Origin: Chlorogloea purpurea SAG 13.99
Lineage (GTDB): Bacteria; Cyanobacteriota; Cyanobacteriia; Cyanobacteriales; Microcystaceae
NCBI GenBank assembly: GCA_016903695.1
Contig: JADQBB010000009.1
Span: 52,867 to 116,866, forward strand
Reading direction: 5' to 3'
DNA length: 64,000 nt
Shown here: positions 36,476 to 46,740 of the stretch, piece after piece
Position numbering within the stretch: position 1 is the stretch's first letter
Layout: each line of letters opens with the position of its first letter
Notes under the pieces: generated by a model
What the model saw: only the letters and a program-made list of their open reading frames with translations
Database searches by the model: none
Told to the model about the DNA's origin: nothing
Position numbers and translations under genes: made by a program

Positions 36476-37387
36476 TCAATTTTCTTTCAATAATTGAGTT
36501 TTCCATATTTTCTCAACTTCATCGATACCGTAAAAGTGTTTCCAGAAAGCATCCGTCACCGATGTAGGCATGAGTTTCGTCATCAAGGGTACGAATATTT
36601 GTCCGCCGGTGGCCGCGTAATAACGGGGGCGGGGATTATTACTCGTTAAAGCCCGAATCACCACTCTCGCCACTTGTTCCGATGTCCACCCCAGGGCTTT
36701 TAATTGTTTATCAATGCGCTCTATTTTGGCGAAAACCGGAGCGTACAGGGTGCTTTCCGGGTCGGGAATCCCTTTTTTAACCTCTTTCCAAGCGGCTTGA
36801 AAAAACTCTGTCACCACCGGGCCGGGTTCGATGACGCTCACTTTAATATTAAACCCGTTCAATTCCATTCTCAGCACGTCGCTGAGGGCTTCTAGGGCGA
36901 ATTTGGAGGCGCTGTATAACCCTCCCCCCGGAAAAGCCATCCTGCCCCCCAAAGAACTAATATTGATGATTCTACCGCCGCCTCTGTTTCTCATCCCCGG
37001 TATTAAACTTTGTATGAGGGTGAGAGGCCCGTGGAAATTAACTTGAAACTGGGTTTTGGCACTTTCGGGACTCATTAATTCGATCGGCCCCATTTGCCCG
37101 TAACCGGCGTTATTGATTACGGCGTCCACTTGCCCCCAGCGATCGAGTACAATTTCGCTTAGCCTCTGAACTTGTTCGGTGGAGGAGAAGTCTGTGGGCA
37201 CAACTAAACATTCTGCCCCTTGGCAGAGATCGGCGACCCCTTGTAATTTATCTTGCCGTCGCGCGGTGAGGGCTAAGCGCACACCGGGGAATTGTTGGGC
37301 TAACATCAGCGCTAAGGCCGCCCCGATTCCAGAAGATGCACCTGTGATGAGAATAATTTGTTTTGATGGGTGAGGAGAGTAAGTCAT
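36476..37387 (-). CDS. Short-chain dehydrogenase/reductase
   Basis: A 303-residue classical SDR. It has the TGASSGIG nucleotide-binding motif near residue 17, NNAGYG, the catalytic Ser (INISSLGG) and the YSASKFALE Tyr-x3-Lys motif. The C-terminal extension (about 230-303) is like that of membrane-associated SDRs, but no clear transmembrane helix is seen. The substrate is unknown. The start is ATG 37385-37387, whose bases overlap the ATG of the divergent plus-strand gene at 37386; an in-frame ATG at 37459 would extend it into that gene and looks less likely. The MDR gene follows by 35 bp. Confidence 0.9.
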   Translation of the reverse strand: MTYSPHPSKQIILITGASSGIGAALALMLAQQFPGVRLALTARRQDKLQGVADLCQGAECLVVPTDFSSTEQVQRLSEIVLDRWGQVDAVINNAGYGQMGPIELMSPESAKTQFQVNFHGPLTLIQSLIPGMRNRGGGRIINISSLGGRMAFPGGGLYSASKFALEALSDVLRMELNGFNIKVSVIEPGPVVTEFFQAAWKEVKKGIPDPESTLYAPVFAKIERIDKQLKALGWTSEQVARVVIRALTSNNPRPRYYAATGGQIFVPLMTKLMPTSVTDAFWKHFYGIDEVEKIWKTQLLKEN

Positions 37388-38975
37388 GCGAGATCTAGAA
37401 AAAAGTCTAGAAATAGGTTTACAAGAGAAGTTGGGGTCATCCCTTCCTTTACGGGTCACTTGTTCCGTTGCCGGCGATACTCTGGCAGTGGTGGTTCACG
37501 CCGACGCATCCCTGGGATTGTCTTCTACTGATGTTCTGCTTTGGACTAAAGATATTCTGGCACGAGATCCGAGTTTATCGGGTTATCGTCTTAAAACTTA
37601 TTTGATGTTCCACGATGACGATTCTTTAATTTTAAGTCCTCTAACCACCTCCACATCTCCACTTTTGGCCTTAAATCACTGGTGGGAAAAAATCATCCTC
37701 CCCCGTCTATCGCCCGGATTATTATCGGCGGGTTTGGCTTTGAGTTTACTGGTTGCAGCTATTTACGCGCTTTCTCGTCCCTGCGTCTTGGGAAGTTGCC
37801 CCCATATCGACCGCGCCAGACAATTAGCTAAGGAAGCGGTGACGTCGATCGATCTTTCCGCTTCCGATGAAGAAGTGAAAATAGCCGGTGAAACCATCGC
37901 CCGGTCTATGAATATCTTACGATCGATCCCCCCTTGGTCGCCCTATCATGATAGGGCGCAAACGCTACTGTTTGATTATGCCAGCTCGTCCGACCAATTA
38001 AGCTTGCTGGAACAATCTTTAAGTCATGCCACCCAAGCCCTTTCTCTAACTCGAAAAAGTGGCAAATCGGTGGAGCAATGGCACAAGGTACAAAGTCTCT
38101 GGCGGCAGGCTGTATCGCCTCTAGCTAAATTCTCTATTGATAGTTCTTTTTACGGTTTTTCCCAGGTGAAACTTTATCAGTATCGTTCCTTTTTATCCGC
38201 AGCGAGTCAATCTCTACAGGTAGAGCAAGAGAGTCTCTCGTCTCTTACGAAAGCTGAAAGAGGGGCCCAGATCAATCACATCAAGCACAGGGCGGCCCAA
38301 TCCCCTCAAGAGTGGGAATCCGTTCTCGAACAATGGCAGGATATTACTGGCATCCTCCAACGTATTCGCCCCGAAACCACATCGTATCCAAAAGCGAGAC
38401 AACTATTAAATCTCTATCTACCCCTACAAGTGAGCGCTCAAAAAAATTTCGAGCGGGAAAAACAAGCTTTATCTTTTTATAAAGACGCTATTAACCTCGC
38501 TAGACAAGCCGAAATTGCTACTGATAAATCCCAATGGACGCAGGGAGCGCAATTATGGCAGAAAGCTTTAAATGTTCTGCAACAAGTCCAGGTTAATACT
38601 TTTCAGTACCGTCAATTACCGGCTTTAATACAAGGCTATAATTCTGCTTTAAAACAAGCTCAGAAAAATATCGGCTTGGTGACTCAACAGGAAGGGATCG
38701 AAAGGGATGTTAAAACTATATGCGCCAATGTTTGTATTTTTACCGTGGGCGATAATGTCATCAAACTGACTTTAAAGCAGGACTATACTAACCAAATTCA
38801 ACGAACAGCGATCGAAGCTCGAAAACAAACCAATGTCGAAACTGAAATCGACCTATTAAATCATCTGTCCCGATTGGAAAGTAGCTTGCAGACCATCAGC
38901 AATAACAGCTATAAAGTGGTTCAAGTCTACAATTCTCATGGCTCTTTAATTAGTGTTTACGAACCGGAAAAATAG
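37386..38975 (+). CDS. Single-pass membrane protein with long helical domain, unknown
   Basis: A 529-residue protein I cannot assign. The N-terminal about 90 residues form a small mixed domain; one transmembrane segment follows (about 105-130, LLSAGLALSLLVAAIYAL), then PCVLGSCPH and a long helical region rich in Gln, Ser and Leu with repeated QLW, QWQ and AL(N/D)VLQ-type text (about 140-450), resembling helical hairpin or TPR-like repeats. The C-terminal 80 residues look mixed again (CANVCIFTVGDNVIKL). A GAGGAG ribosome site lies 8 nt before the ATG, supporting this start. It is probably an anchored scaffold; inference only. Confidence 0.75.
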   Translation: MRDLEKSLEIGLQEKLGSSLPLRVTCSVAGDTLAVVVHADASLGLSSTDVLLWTKDILARDPSLSGYRLKTYLMFHDDDSLILSPLTTSTSPLLALNHWWEKIILPRLSPGLLSAGLALSLLVAAIYALSRPCVLGSCPHIDRARQLAKEAVTSIDLSASDEEVKIAGETIARSMNILRSIPPWSPYHDRAQTLLFDYASSSDQLSLLEQSLSHATQALSLTRKSGKSVEQWHKVQSLWRQAVSPLAKFSIDSSFYGFSQVKLYQYRSFLSAASQSLQVEQESLSSLTKAERGAQINHIKHRAAQSPQEWESVLEQWQDITGILQRIRPETTSYPKARQLLNLYLPLQVSAQKNFEREKQALSFYKDAINLARQAEIATDKSQWTQGAQLWQKALNVLQQVQVNTFQYRQLPALIQGYNSALKQAQKNIGLVTQQEGIERDVKTICANVCIFTVGDNVIKLTLKQDYTNQIQRTAIEARKQTNVETEIDLLNHLSRLESSLQTISNNSYKVVQVYNSHGSLISVYEPEK

Positions 38976-38987
38976 ATGATTAAAACA

Positions 38988-39040
38988 TTCACAGAGACCG
39001 CTCGACTTCATTAGCCCCTGTGAACGTTACGGGTTAACGA
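38988..39040 (-). terminator. Candidate petF terminator hairpin
   Basis: TTCACAG (38988-38994) and CTGTGAA (39018-39024) form a 7-bp stem with a 23-nt loop between the convergent ends of the plus-strand gene and petF. Read on the minus strand a short TGTTTTA follows. The stem is short, so the call is tentative. Confidence 0.4.
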
Positions 39041-39045
39041 ATAAT

Positions 39046-39648
<603 letters not shown>

Positions 39649-40632
39649 ATGGTAAATGAGGAAAGATTGCTAAGGGTGGGCATCATCGGTACGGGATTCG
39701 CCGCATCGAGACGGGCTGAGGCTTTTAATAACGACGAGCGGGCGAAATTACTTTTCGCTTCCGGTTACGATGAGAATAATCTGACTTCATTCTGCGGCCA
39801 GTACGGGGTTGCCCCTCTAGAAAGTAGTGAAGCTTTGACCGACCATCCCGACGTTGACCTGGTGGTAATCGCCAACGTCAATGAAGAACACGATCGTTTA
39901 GTGCGGCGGGCCCTAGAGGCGAAAAAGCACGTAATTGTAGAATACCCCCTGAGTTTCGACCCGGAATCGGCGGAAAATTTGATACAGTTAGCGAAAACAG
40001 GGGAGAGATTACTGCACGTAGAACATATTGAACTTCTAGGCGGCCTACACCAATCCCAACAAAAATATCTCTCGGAAATAGGGAATGTCTTTGCGGCGAA
40101 TTACGCCACTGTCACCCCAGCAAGGCCCGCACCCCGTCGTTGGACTTTCCATAAGGGCTTATTCGGCTTCCCTTTAATCGCCGCTTTATCCCGTATCCAT
40201 CGCCTGACAAATTTATTCGGAACGGTGGAGTCGGTATCGAGTCACTGCCGTTACTGGGATGCGCCGGAAGAAGAATATTTTATCGCCTGTCTCTGTACGG
40301 CACAATTGCGGTTCCATAATGGTATTATCGCCGGAGTGGGTTACGGGAAGGGGGAAGTTTTCTGGAAGGACGATCGCACTTTTAGCATACACGGCGATCG
40401 GGGTAGTTTAGTATACGTGGGTGAAACCGGGCATCTAGTACGGGACTCGGAAGAAAAACCCCTGGAGGTGGGTACGAAACGGGGCCTCTTCGCCAAAGAT
40501 ACCACTATGGTACTGGATCATCTCTACAATGGTTCATCTCTGTATGTCAGGGCCGAAGAAAGCCTGTACGCTCTCAAGGTCGCTCACGCCGCCTATCGAT
40601 CGGCCCTTTCCCAAGAAACGGAGAAAGTTTAA
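39649..40632 (+). CDS. bvdR: Biliverdin reductase
   Basis: A 327-residue protein of the Gfo/Idh/MocA fold. The N-terminal RVGIIGTGFAASRRAEAF binds NAD(P)H. The middle HVEHIELLGGLHQSQQKYL and the C-terminal GDRGSLVYVGETGHLV and GLFAKDT segments closely match what I remember of Synechocystis BvdR (Slr1784), which reduces biliverdin to bilirubin and affects phycobilisome assembly. I start at ATG 39649 rather than the in-frame TTG at 39640, given the good promoter and the family N-terminus. Its stop codon overlaps the stop of the convergent kinase gene by a few bases. Confidence 0.9.
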   Translation: MVNEERLLRVGIIGTGFAASRRAEAFNNDERAKLLFASGYDENNLTSFCGQYGVAPLESSEALTDHPDVDLVVIANVNEEHDRLVRRALEAKKHVIVEYPLSFDPESAENLIQLAKTGERLLHVEHIELLGGLHQSQQKYLSEIGNVFAANYATVTPARPAPRRWTFHKGLFGFPLIAALSRIHRLTNLFGTVESVSSHCRYWDAPEEEYFIACLCTAQLRFHNGIIAGVGYGKGEVFWKDDRTFSIHGDRGSLVYVGETGHLVRDSEEKPLEVGTKRGLFAKDTTMVLDHLYNGSSLYVRAEESLYALKVAHAAYRSALSQETEKV

Positions 40633-43600
40633 TCCAAGGCTGATTCCGCCAGTTGCATCATCACTTCAAAATCAAAACTATCGAGTTTTTCTTTCAAAGT
40701 CTCGGCTATTTCTTCGTACTCAGGCGGAATTTTCTGCAAGAGAGCCAGTAATTTTTGTGTATCTAAATTGATAGCGTTGTCATGAAAAGATTGAATCCAA
40801 TCACGGGGCATAATTTTTAGAGAATCGGGGGTCAGGCTTACTCTATCATGGGGTTCAGATAGATTATCTTCCGCATAAATATATTCCAAGTTAAGCCACC
40901 GAGCTATTTTTTCTAATAAAACCGATTCTTGAAGAGGTTTAGTAATAAAATCATTACAGCCTACAGATATAAGACGATGTTTATCCTGTTCAAAAGCACT
41001 AGCGGTAAGAGCGATAATTTTGCAGGGAGTTAAGTTTAATTCTTTCTCTTTGCTTCTAATATATTCAGTCGCTGTATAACCATCCATGATCGGCATCCGA
41101 ATATCCATCCAGATGAAATCCGGTTGCCAAGTATGCCAGAGATTAATCGCCGCCTGTCCATTATTGGCTTGGGCAATGGCAAAACCCAGCGGTTCGAGGA
41201 TTTCCACTAACAATTGACGATTAGCCGCTTGATCTTCCACTATCAAAATTTTGTATTTAGGTTGATTCGGCGCTAGACTTAAGATTTTATTAGAGTAACC
41301 ATAGGATTGAATATCATTTTTAGCGACCACCGTGACCGGAATAGTAAAGGCAAAAGTCGAGCCTTGATTTACCTCGCTTTTTGCTATTAAAATTCCTCCT
41401 AGTAAATAAACAAATTGTTTGCTTATAGATAAACCCAAGCCTGTTCCTTCTTGGGCTATTTTATTTCCATGTATTTGTACGAAAGGTTCAAATATACAGT
41501 CGAGTTTTTCTTCTGGTATACCTATTCCGGTATCTACTACTTCAAAGCCTATTAAAGCAGTCGAGTTTTTCAGGTGTTTCAAAATTACTCGTAAAGTGAT
41601 TTGTCCCCGTTGGGTGAACTTGACAGCATTACTCAATAGGTTAATCAATATCTGCTTAAGCTTATTCTCATCTGTATTAATAAACCTCGGTAAATTATCC
41701 GGTTTTTCTATGGATAGAATTAATTTTTTATTAATAGCCCGGAGTTCAAACATTTTATAGATATTGTTTAATAACCTGAATATGTCAAAATTATTATTGT
41801 TTAAAGAACTCCGTCCCGCTTCTATTTTAGACATTTCCAAAATGTCGTTAATTAAGCTTAATAAATGCTCGCCGCTACTATGGATGATATTGAGCCATTC
41901 GAGACGTTGTTTTCCTAAAGAGTTATCCCTGGAAAGAATATCACTAAATCCTAAAATTGCATTCAAAGGTGTTCTCAGTTCGTGACTCATGTTGGCTAAA
42001 AAAGTGGTTTTAGCCCGATTGGCTGTTTCTGCTACTTCCTTGGCCTGCTGTAGCTCTGCCGTGCGTTGAATAACTCGATTTTCTAACTCAACTTCCATCC
42101 GCCGCCGTTGAGTTTCTCTTTGTTTAACTTCGCTAATATCCCGGAAGACGCTAATCCCCCCCAGTAATTCCCCTTGAGGGTTGCGGATTGGATTGGCGGT
42201 TACTTCTATATAACAGCCTTCGGGAATACGGGAATTACGCAGAAATTGTTCGGCCCTGCGGATAGATTTACCTTTTAAAGCTTGGACGAGGGGGATGGAT
42301 TCATAGAGAATAGGAGTAACACCATCTACTTCAAAAATTCCGTAATGATCGGTCCAAGATAAAGGATCGGGGGAGTTCTCAATTAATTCTCCTAGCATTT
42401 TCGTGGCGCTGGGATTGATGAGAAACATACTACCCTGTAAATTACAAGCTACTACCGCGTCATCTATACTGTTTAGAATAGTTTGTAATAATTCGCTTTG
42501 TTGTTCTAATGCTAAAGTTCTTTCTTTAACGCGCATTTCCAATTCTTCGTTAATTTTTTTGAGATTTTCTTCTGACTGTTTCTGTTCTGTTATGTCAAAA
42601 GTGATCCCCAAAAATTCTTCAAATTGATTGGATTCATTAAATATGGCACAGCCTTTACAAAACAACCAAACTTGCTTTTCGGGGTTAAATTGGTAGCGAT
42701 ATTCTACTGTAAAATCTGTTTTAGTTTCCATCGCTATCTTCATGGCGCTTTGTATTTTTTGCACATCTTCTGGATGAATACGATTTATCCATATATCGTG
42801 CATATTTTCCGCATCTTTTTCTATATTGACGATGCTAACCATATTGTCGTCCCATTCGTGTTCTGTTGTCTCTGGATTCCACGACCACGCACCTATTTTT
42901 GTTGACTCCAAGGTTAATTTCAGTTGGGTCGTACTGCGCTGTAAAGCGGAGGATGCTCTCTGTCTTTCGATCGCTATACCCGCGAACTGAGCCGCCGTAC
43001 AGAGAAATTTTATATCTGCGTCCGTCGGGCTGTTCGGCGTGGGGTGATACACCCCAAATGTTGCTAAAACTTTATTATTACTGGCAAAAATAGGCGCTGA
43101 CCAACAAGAACCTAATTTATATTTGCTGGTTATCTCTCGATAAGCAGCCCATTTTTCATCGGTAGAAAGGTCGGGACTGATCACTATTTCGCCCGAATAA
43201 GCCGCTGTACCACAACAACCTACACCGGGGCCTATTTTCACTCCGTCTACTGCTTCCACGTATCCTTCCGGTAGGCTAGGGGCAGCCCCGTGTCTTAGTT
43301 GATCGTTTCTGTCGAGCAGTAATATGGAACACATGGAACCAGATATTTGAGATTCGATCGCTTTAACGATGTGAGTTAACAAATTACCCAGGTCGGTTCC
43401 TTTAGCAATTTTCTCTAATATCTGATTTTGTAGATCTAGCAATAATTGCGTTCTCTTTTTCTCCGCTTCCAATTGTTTCGATTCGGTAATATCAACGATC
43501 GTACCGATAAACCCCATCAATTTTCCTTTTTTGTTTCGATGGGGTACTACTTTGATTCTCGTCCAGATACTCCTATCATTATCCCCGGTGAATTCATATT

Positions 43601-44348
43601 CCCCTTGAAACTTAGTAAAATTGCCCTGTTGATTATCGCCGATAAAATTTATCCATTCCAAAAAAACTTTCTGCCGTTGTTCTGACTTTATCCATCGCCA
43701 CCATCCCTCTGTCTGAAACGTTTTTATATCTATTCCCGTTATTTGAGATATTTTTTCGTTAATGTAGGTACACTGACCGTACTGATCGGTTCTGAATATC
43801 CCAGCGTGGCTCATCTGGGCCAGGGTCGAGAATTTATTTTCACTTTTAGCTAATTTTTCACTTTTGAACCTTAGCTCGCTCAATAATAATTCTTTTTCTT
43901 TTAAATGATTCCAGATTATGGTCGCTGACTCGCATAAAAATAGTAATTGTTCGATTTGTTGCGGATTTAGTCCTGGCGCTGGCATTTCTACATATAACAG
44001 ATCATAAGATTTTTCATTGATATTTAAACCAACATAATATTTATTTATTTCTTCGCCATTTTCAACTAAATAATTATGCTTGCTCACCGATTCCCCGATC
44101 TTAGCATGAATATCCAAATACTTTTCTTCATCTGCTTTGATCGATGTGATGGCTTCGTTGTTTGTTCCCAACAAGAACACTTTCCAGCCTTCTCTCGTTG
44201 AAGATAATATACATACCCGTTCTGCCGAGCAAATTTTTAGAGCAGCTTCAACCAAAATATTTCCTATACTTTGACGGTCACGGCATCTAGAAATTTTTAA
44301 AGCTGAATTTAACAGGGCTGAACTCTCGATCAAGGACAAATGTTTCAT
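40629..44348 (-). CDS. Hybrid histidine kinase with GAF and PAS domains
   Basis: A 1239-residue sensor without membrane segments. In order: an N-terminal GAF-like domain (about 15-150), PAS/PAC (about 175-300, FIGTIVDITESKQ), a second GAF (about 310-470, GVGCCGTAAYSGEIVISPDL), two more PAS/PAC units (about 480-610 and 625-750), the kinase with H-box MSHELRTPLNAILGF (about 785-800), N box NLLSNAVKF, DTGIGI and GTGLGLSI, then a receiver (about 1030-1150, FIWMDIRMPIMDG) and a C-terminal tail of about 80 residues. The GAF text is of the general type, with no obvious bilin-binding Cys motif that I can confirm. The partner response regulator is not nearby. Confidence 0.9.
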   Translation of the reverse strand: MKHLSLIESSALLNSALKISRCRDRQSIGNILVEAALKICSAERVCILSSTREGWKVFLLGTNNEAITSIKADEEKYLDIHAKIGESVSKHNYLVENGEEINKYYVGLNINEKSYDLLYVEMPAPGLNPQQIEQLLFLCESATIIWNHLKEKELLLSELRFKSEKLAKSENKFSTLAQMSHAGIFRTDQYGQCTYINEKISQITGIDIKTFQTEGWWRWIKSEQRQKVFLEWINFIGDNQQGNFTKFQGEYEFTGDNDRSIWTRIKVVPHRNKKGKLMGFIGTIVDITESKQLEAEKKRTQLLLDLQNQILEKIAKGTDLGNLLTHIVKAIESQISGSMCSILLLDRNDQLRHGAAPSLPEGYVEAVDGVKIGPGVGCCGTAAYSGEIVISPDLSTDEKWAAYREITSKYKLGSCWSAPIFASNNKVLATFGVYHPTPNSPTDADIKFLCTAAQFAGIAIERQRASSALQRSTTQLKLTLESTKIGAWSWNPETTEHEWDDNMVSIVNIEKDAENMHDIWINRIHPEDVQKIQSAMKIAMETKTDFTVEYRYQFNPEKQVWLFCKGCAIFNESNQFEEFLGITFDITEQKQSEENLKKINEELEMRVKERTLALEQQSELLQTILNSIDDAVVACNLQGSMFLINPSATKMLGELIENSPDPLSWTDHYGIFEVDGVTPILYESIPLVQALKGKSIRRAEQFLRNSRIPEGCYIEVTANPIRNPQGELLGGISVFRDISEVKQRETQRRRMEVELENRVIQRTAELQQAKEVAETANRAKTTFLANMSHELRTPLNAILGFSDILSRDNSLGKQRLEWLNIIHSSGEHLLSLINDILEMSKIEAGRSSLNNNNFDIFRLLNNIYKMFELRAINKKLILSIEKPDNLPRFINTDENKLKQILINLLSNAVKFTQRGQITLRVILKHLKNSTALIGFEVVDTGIGIPEEKLDCIFEPFVQIHGNKIAQEGTGLGLSISKQFVYLLGGILIAKSEVNQGSTFAFTIPVTVVAKNDIQSYGYSNKILSLAPNQPKYKILIVEDQAANRQLLVEILEPLGFAIAQANNGQAAINLWHTWQPDFIWMDIRMPIMDGYTATEYIRSKEKELNLTPCKIIALTASAFEQDKHRLISVGCNDFITKPLQESVLLEKIARWLNLEYIYAEDNLSEPHDRVSLTPDSLKIMPRDWIQSFHDNAINLDTQKLLALLQKIPPEYEEIAETLKEKLDSFDFEVMMQLAESALD

Positions 44349-44864
44349 GGAAAAATCAAGGAAATATTAAATTAAAACTTATTATTATTAAAGTTACTTC
44401 CTATGTAAGAGGCAGGTAATAGGCGTATATAGTAACTTTCAATCATTATCTGCCTTTCCAATTTGTACCACAAAATTTATAAGCATGGTTACTTGTCGTC
44501 AGGAGAAAAAATCGTTATCATGGGATGAAGTGAGGCTACCGCGTTGGTGACTGCTATTCAAGTTTTTTGATCTATGCTTGATTTTATGCGGGAACTTAGA
44601 GCATTTGTGTGGTAGTAGACCGAGCTTGTACTCGGAAACAGAAACGCAAAGCCGAATGTGCCCACCTGGATAACCCCAGGTCATAAACTGAGGTAAAACG
44701 GCGTGGTGGTCTCACTTTATATCACGTAGTGGCACTTTGGCACTTTAGGTAATAATGTCTCCAGACTTCCTCGATAAGCTTAAGACTTTCTAACTTTCTC
44801 TGGCGGGATCTCCTAAAAAATCGGACAATTACTCTAGAGAAGCCGTACTAAAGGAGTAGAGAAT
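44349..44864. other. 516-bp non-coding region upstream of ilvD, probably with a structured RNA
   Basis: No convincing gene is present. The stretch 44590-44730 is unusually rich in possible pairing on the plus strand: CCGAG/CTCGG (44620-44635), ACCTGG/CCAGGT (44664-44681) enclosed by GCCG/CGGC (44651-44654 with 44699-44702), and AGACC/GGTCT (44616-44620 with 44707-44711). GGAAACA (44634-44640) follows the first hairpin. A tandem GGCACTTT pair sits at about 44731-44746. It could be a small RNA or the ilvD leader; 6S RNA is one possibility to test. I cannot assign a family. Confidence 0.35.
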
Positions 44865-46550
44865 ATGTCCGATAACGTGAGAAGTCGAGTAGTCACAGGG
44901 GGAACCCAGCGTAGCCCTAACCGCGCCATGTTGAGAGCGGTAGGATTCGGGGACGACGACTTCACTAAACCCATCGTCGGCATCGCTAACGGATACAGCA
45001 CTATCACGCCCTGTAATATGGGTATTAATGACCTAGCCCTGCGGGCCGAAAAGGGATTGAGAGAGGCGGGTGCAATGCCCCAAATGTTCGGAACCATCAC
45101 TATCAGCGATGGTATTTCCATGGGTACGGAAGGGATGAAATATTCTCTCGTATCGCGGGAAGTGATCGCGGATTCCATAGAAACCGTCTGTAATGGGCAA
45201 AGCATGGATGGAGTATTGACCATCGGCGGATGCGACAAGAATATGCCAGGGGCGATGATAGCGATCGCTCGCCTGAATATCCCCGCCATCTTCGTCTATG
45301 GGGGTACGATCAAACCGGGGCGGTACGACGATCGAGACCTGACCGTGGTCAGTTGCTTTGAAGCCGTGGGTCAGTACAGCGCCGGGAAAATCAGCGAGGA
45401 AACCCTGATGGGCATCGAACGTAACGCCTGCCCCGGCGCTGGTTCCTGCGGGGGGATGTTCACCGCCAACACCATGTCATCGGCCTTTGAAGCGATGGGG
45501 ATGAGTTTACCCTATTCCTCGACGATGGCAGCCGAAGACGCAGAAAAAGCAGACAGTACCGAGGAAGCGGCTAAAGTATTAGTAGAAGCGATTAAAAAAC
45601 AGATTCTGCCGAGTCAGATCATCACCCGTGAAGGGATAGAAAACGCTATCGCCGTGATCATGGCCGTCGGCGGTTCAACTAACGCGGTGTTACACTTTTT
45701 AGCGATCGCCCACACGATGGGAGTAGGGTTAACGATCGACGATTTTGAAACCATCCGCGAGCGCGTACCCGTATTATGCGATCTCAAACCCTCCGGGCGT
45801 TACGTTATCGTGGATCTGCACAGGGCGGGCGGTATTCCCCAGGTGATGAAAATGCTCCTCGTCAACGGTTTATTACACGGGGATGCCCTGACGATTACCG
45901 GACAAACCGTGGCCGAGGTTCTAGCCGATGTTCCCGATACACCCCCCGCGGGTCAAGACGTGATCCGTCCCTGGGATAACCCGGTCTACAAAGAAGGACA
46001 CTTGGCCATACTCAAGGGTAATCTAGCCAGCGAAGGTTCCGTTGCTAAGATTAGCGGCGTGAAAAATCCCGTCATCACTGGCCCCGCCAGAGTGTTTGAA
46101 TCGGAAGAAAGCTGTCTCGACGCGATTCTAGGGGGTAAGATCAACCCCGGTGATGTGATCGTGATTCGCTACGAAGGCCCTAAAGGCGGCCCCGGAATGC
46201 GAGAGATGTTAGCGCCCACCGCCGCTATTATCGGTGCTGGTCTGGGCGATTCGGTGGGCTTGATCACCGATGGACGTTTTTCCGGTGGCACTTACGGGAT
46301 GGTAGTGGGACACGTAGCCCCGGAAGCGGCCGTCGGCGGCAATATCGCCCTAGTAGAGGAAGGGGATAGCATCACCATAGACGCGCCAGGCCGTCTGTTG
46401 CAACTCAATATTAGTGACGAGGAGTTATCGGCGCGCCGAAGCCGGTGGCAACCGGGTAAACCCCGTTATACAAGGGGAATTCTCGGTAAGTACGCCTATC
46501 TGGTTTCTAGTAGTAGTATCGGCGCTGTGACGGATAAGGACTTGTTTTAA
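44865..46550 (+). CDS. ilvD: Dihydroxy-acid dehydratase
   Basis: A 561-residue FeS enzyme that dehydrates dihydroxyacids to 2-keto acids in valine, leucine and isoleucine synthesis. Cluster cysteines are in [11 protein letters not shown] and [18 protein letters not shown]; the C-terminal [16 protein letters not shown] is also diagnostic. Together with ilvB at 9-10.8 kb it gives two steps of the pathway in this window, but in separate transcription units. ATG start, preceded by AAGGAG 9 bp upstream (44851-44857 region). It is followed by a hairpin repeat and thrB. Confidence 0.96.
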   Translation: MSDNVRSRVVTGGTQRSPNRAMLRAVGFGDDDFTKPIVGIANGYSTITPCNMGINDLALRAEKGLREAGAMPQMFGTITISDGISMGTEGMKYSLVSREVIADSIETVCNGQSMDGVLTIGGCDKNMPGAMIAIARLNIPAIFVYGGTIKPGRYDDRDLTVVSCFEAVGQYSAGKISEETLMGIERNACPGAGSCGGMFTANTMSSAFEAMGMSLPYSSTMAAEDAEKADSTEEAAKVLVEAIKKQILPSQIITREGIENAIAVIMAVGGSTNAVLHFLAIAHTMGVGLTIDDFETIRERVPVLCDLKPSGRYVIVDLHRAGGIPQVMKMLLVNGLLHGDALTITGQTVAEVLADVPDTPPAGQDVIRPWDNPVYKEGHLAILKGNLASEGSVAKISGVKNPVITGPARVFESEESCLDAILGGKINPGDVIVIRYEGPKGGPGMREMLAPTAAIIGAGLGDSVGLITDGRFSGGTYGMVVGHVAPEAAVGGNIALVEEGDSITIDAPGRLLQLNISDEELSARRSRWQPGKPRYTRGILGKYAYLVSSSSIGAVTDKDLF

Positions 46551-46573
46551 GTAGTGATTAGAAACGAGGATTG

Positions 46574-46597
46574 ATACCAAATCCCGTTATTAAATAC
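46574..46597. repeat. 24-bp dispersed repeat, copy A
   Basis: The segment beginning ATACCAAATCCCGTTATT occurs again at 51557-51580 with one mismatch in 24 bases. Here it forms the left end of the element that carries the third hairpin core. Confidence 0.7.
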
Positions 46598-46707
46598 CCC
46601 TTGAGAACAATACGCCCTACCGTGATTGAAATCACGCTCTAATAGCAGAAGTCGGTTTAAACCGACTTGAGCTATTAGACAGGGAATTTATTCCCTGACG
46701 GGTTGGT
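46576..46707. repeat. Three-hairpin repeat with different ends, copy 3
   Basis: The core matches the 143-bp MITEs read in reverse: GTGATTGAAATCAC (46623-46636), AAGTCGGTTTAAACCGACTT with ATAGC/GCTAT flanks, and CAGGGAATTTATTCCCTG (46680-46697). The GGGAGCATCC ends are absent. The ends are instead ACCAAATCCCGT on the left and a sequence complementary to ACCAACCCGT on the right, an imperfect inverted repeat. I see no target duplication. It lies between ilvD and thrB. Confidence 0.8.
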
Positions 46708-46740
46708 TAACTTTTTTGTTTTTACCCAGTGAAAGATTCC

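Noticed and set aside
44510..44545. A glutamine-type riboswitch upstream of ilvD (ATCGTT..GGATGAAG)
   Set aside because: The remembered consensus (GGACGGAAGUAGG and a paired CGUUCA segment) is not matched, and the region lies over 300 bp from the gene.
44499..44684. A 61-codon minus-strand frame upstream of ilvD
   Set aside because: There is no ribosome site or homologue-like text, and it lies over the hairpin-rich segment.
44660..44695. A TPP riboswitch, because of CTGGATAA followed by CCAGG
   Set aside because: The CUGAGA element and other helices are absent or in the wrong order.
46571..46712. A target-site duplication around the third hairpin repeat
   Set aside because: Flanks (AGGATTGAT and TAACTTTTT) do not match at any offset I tried.
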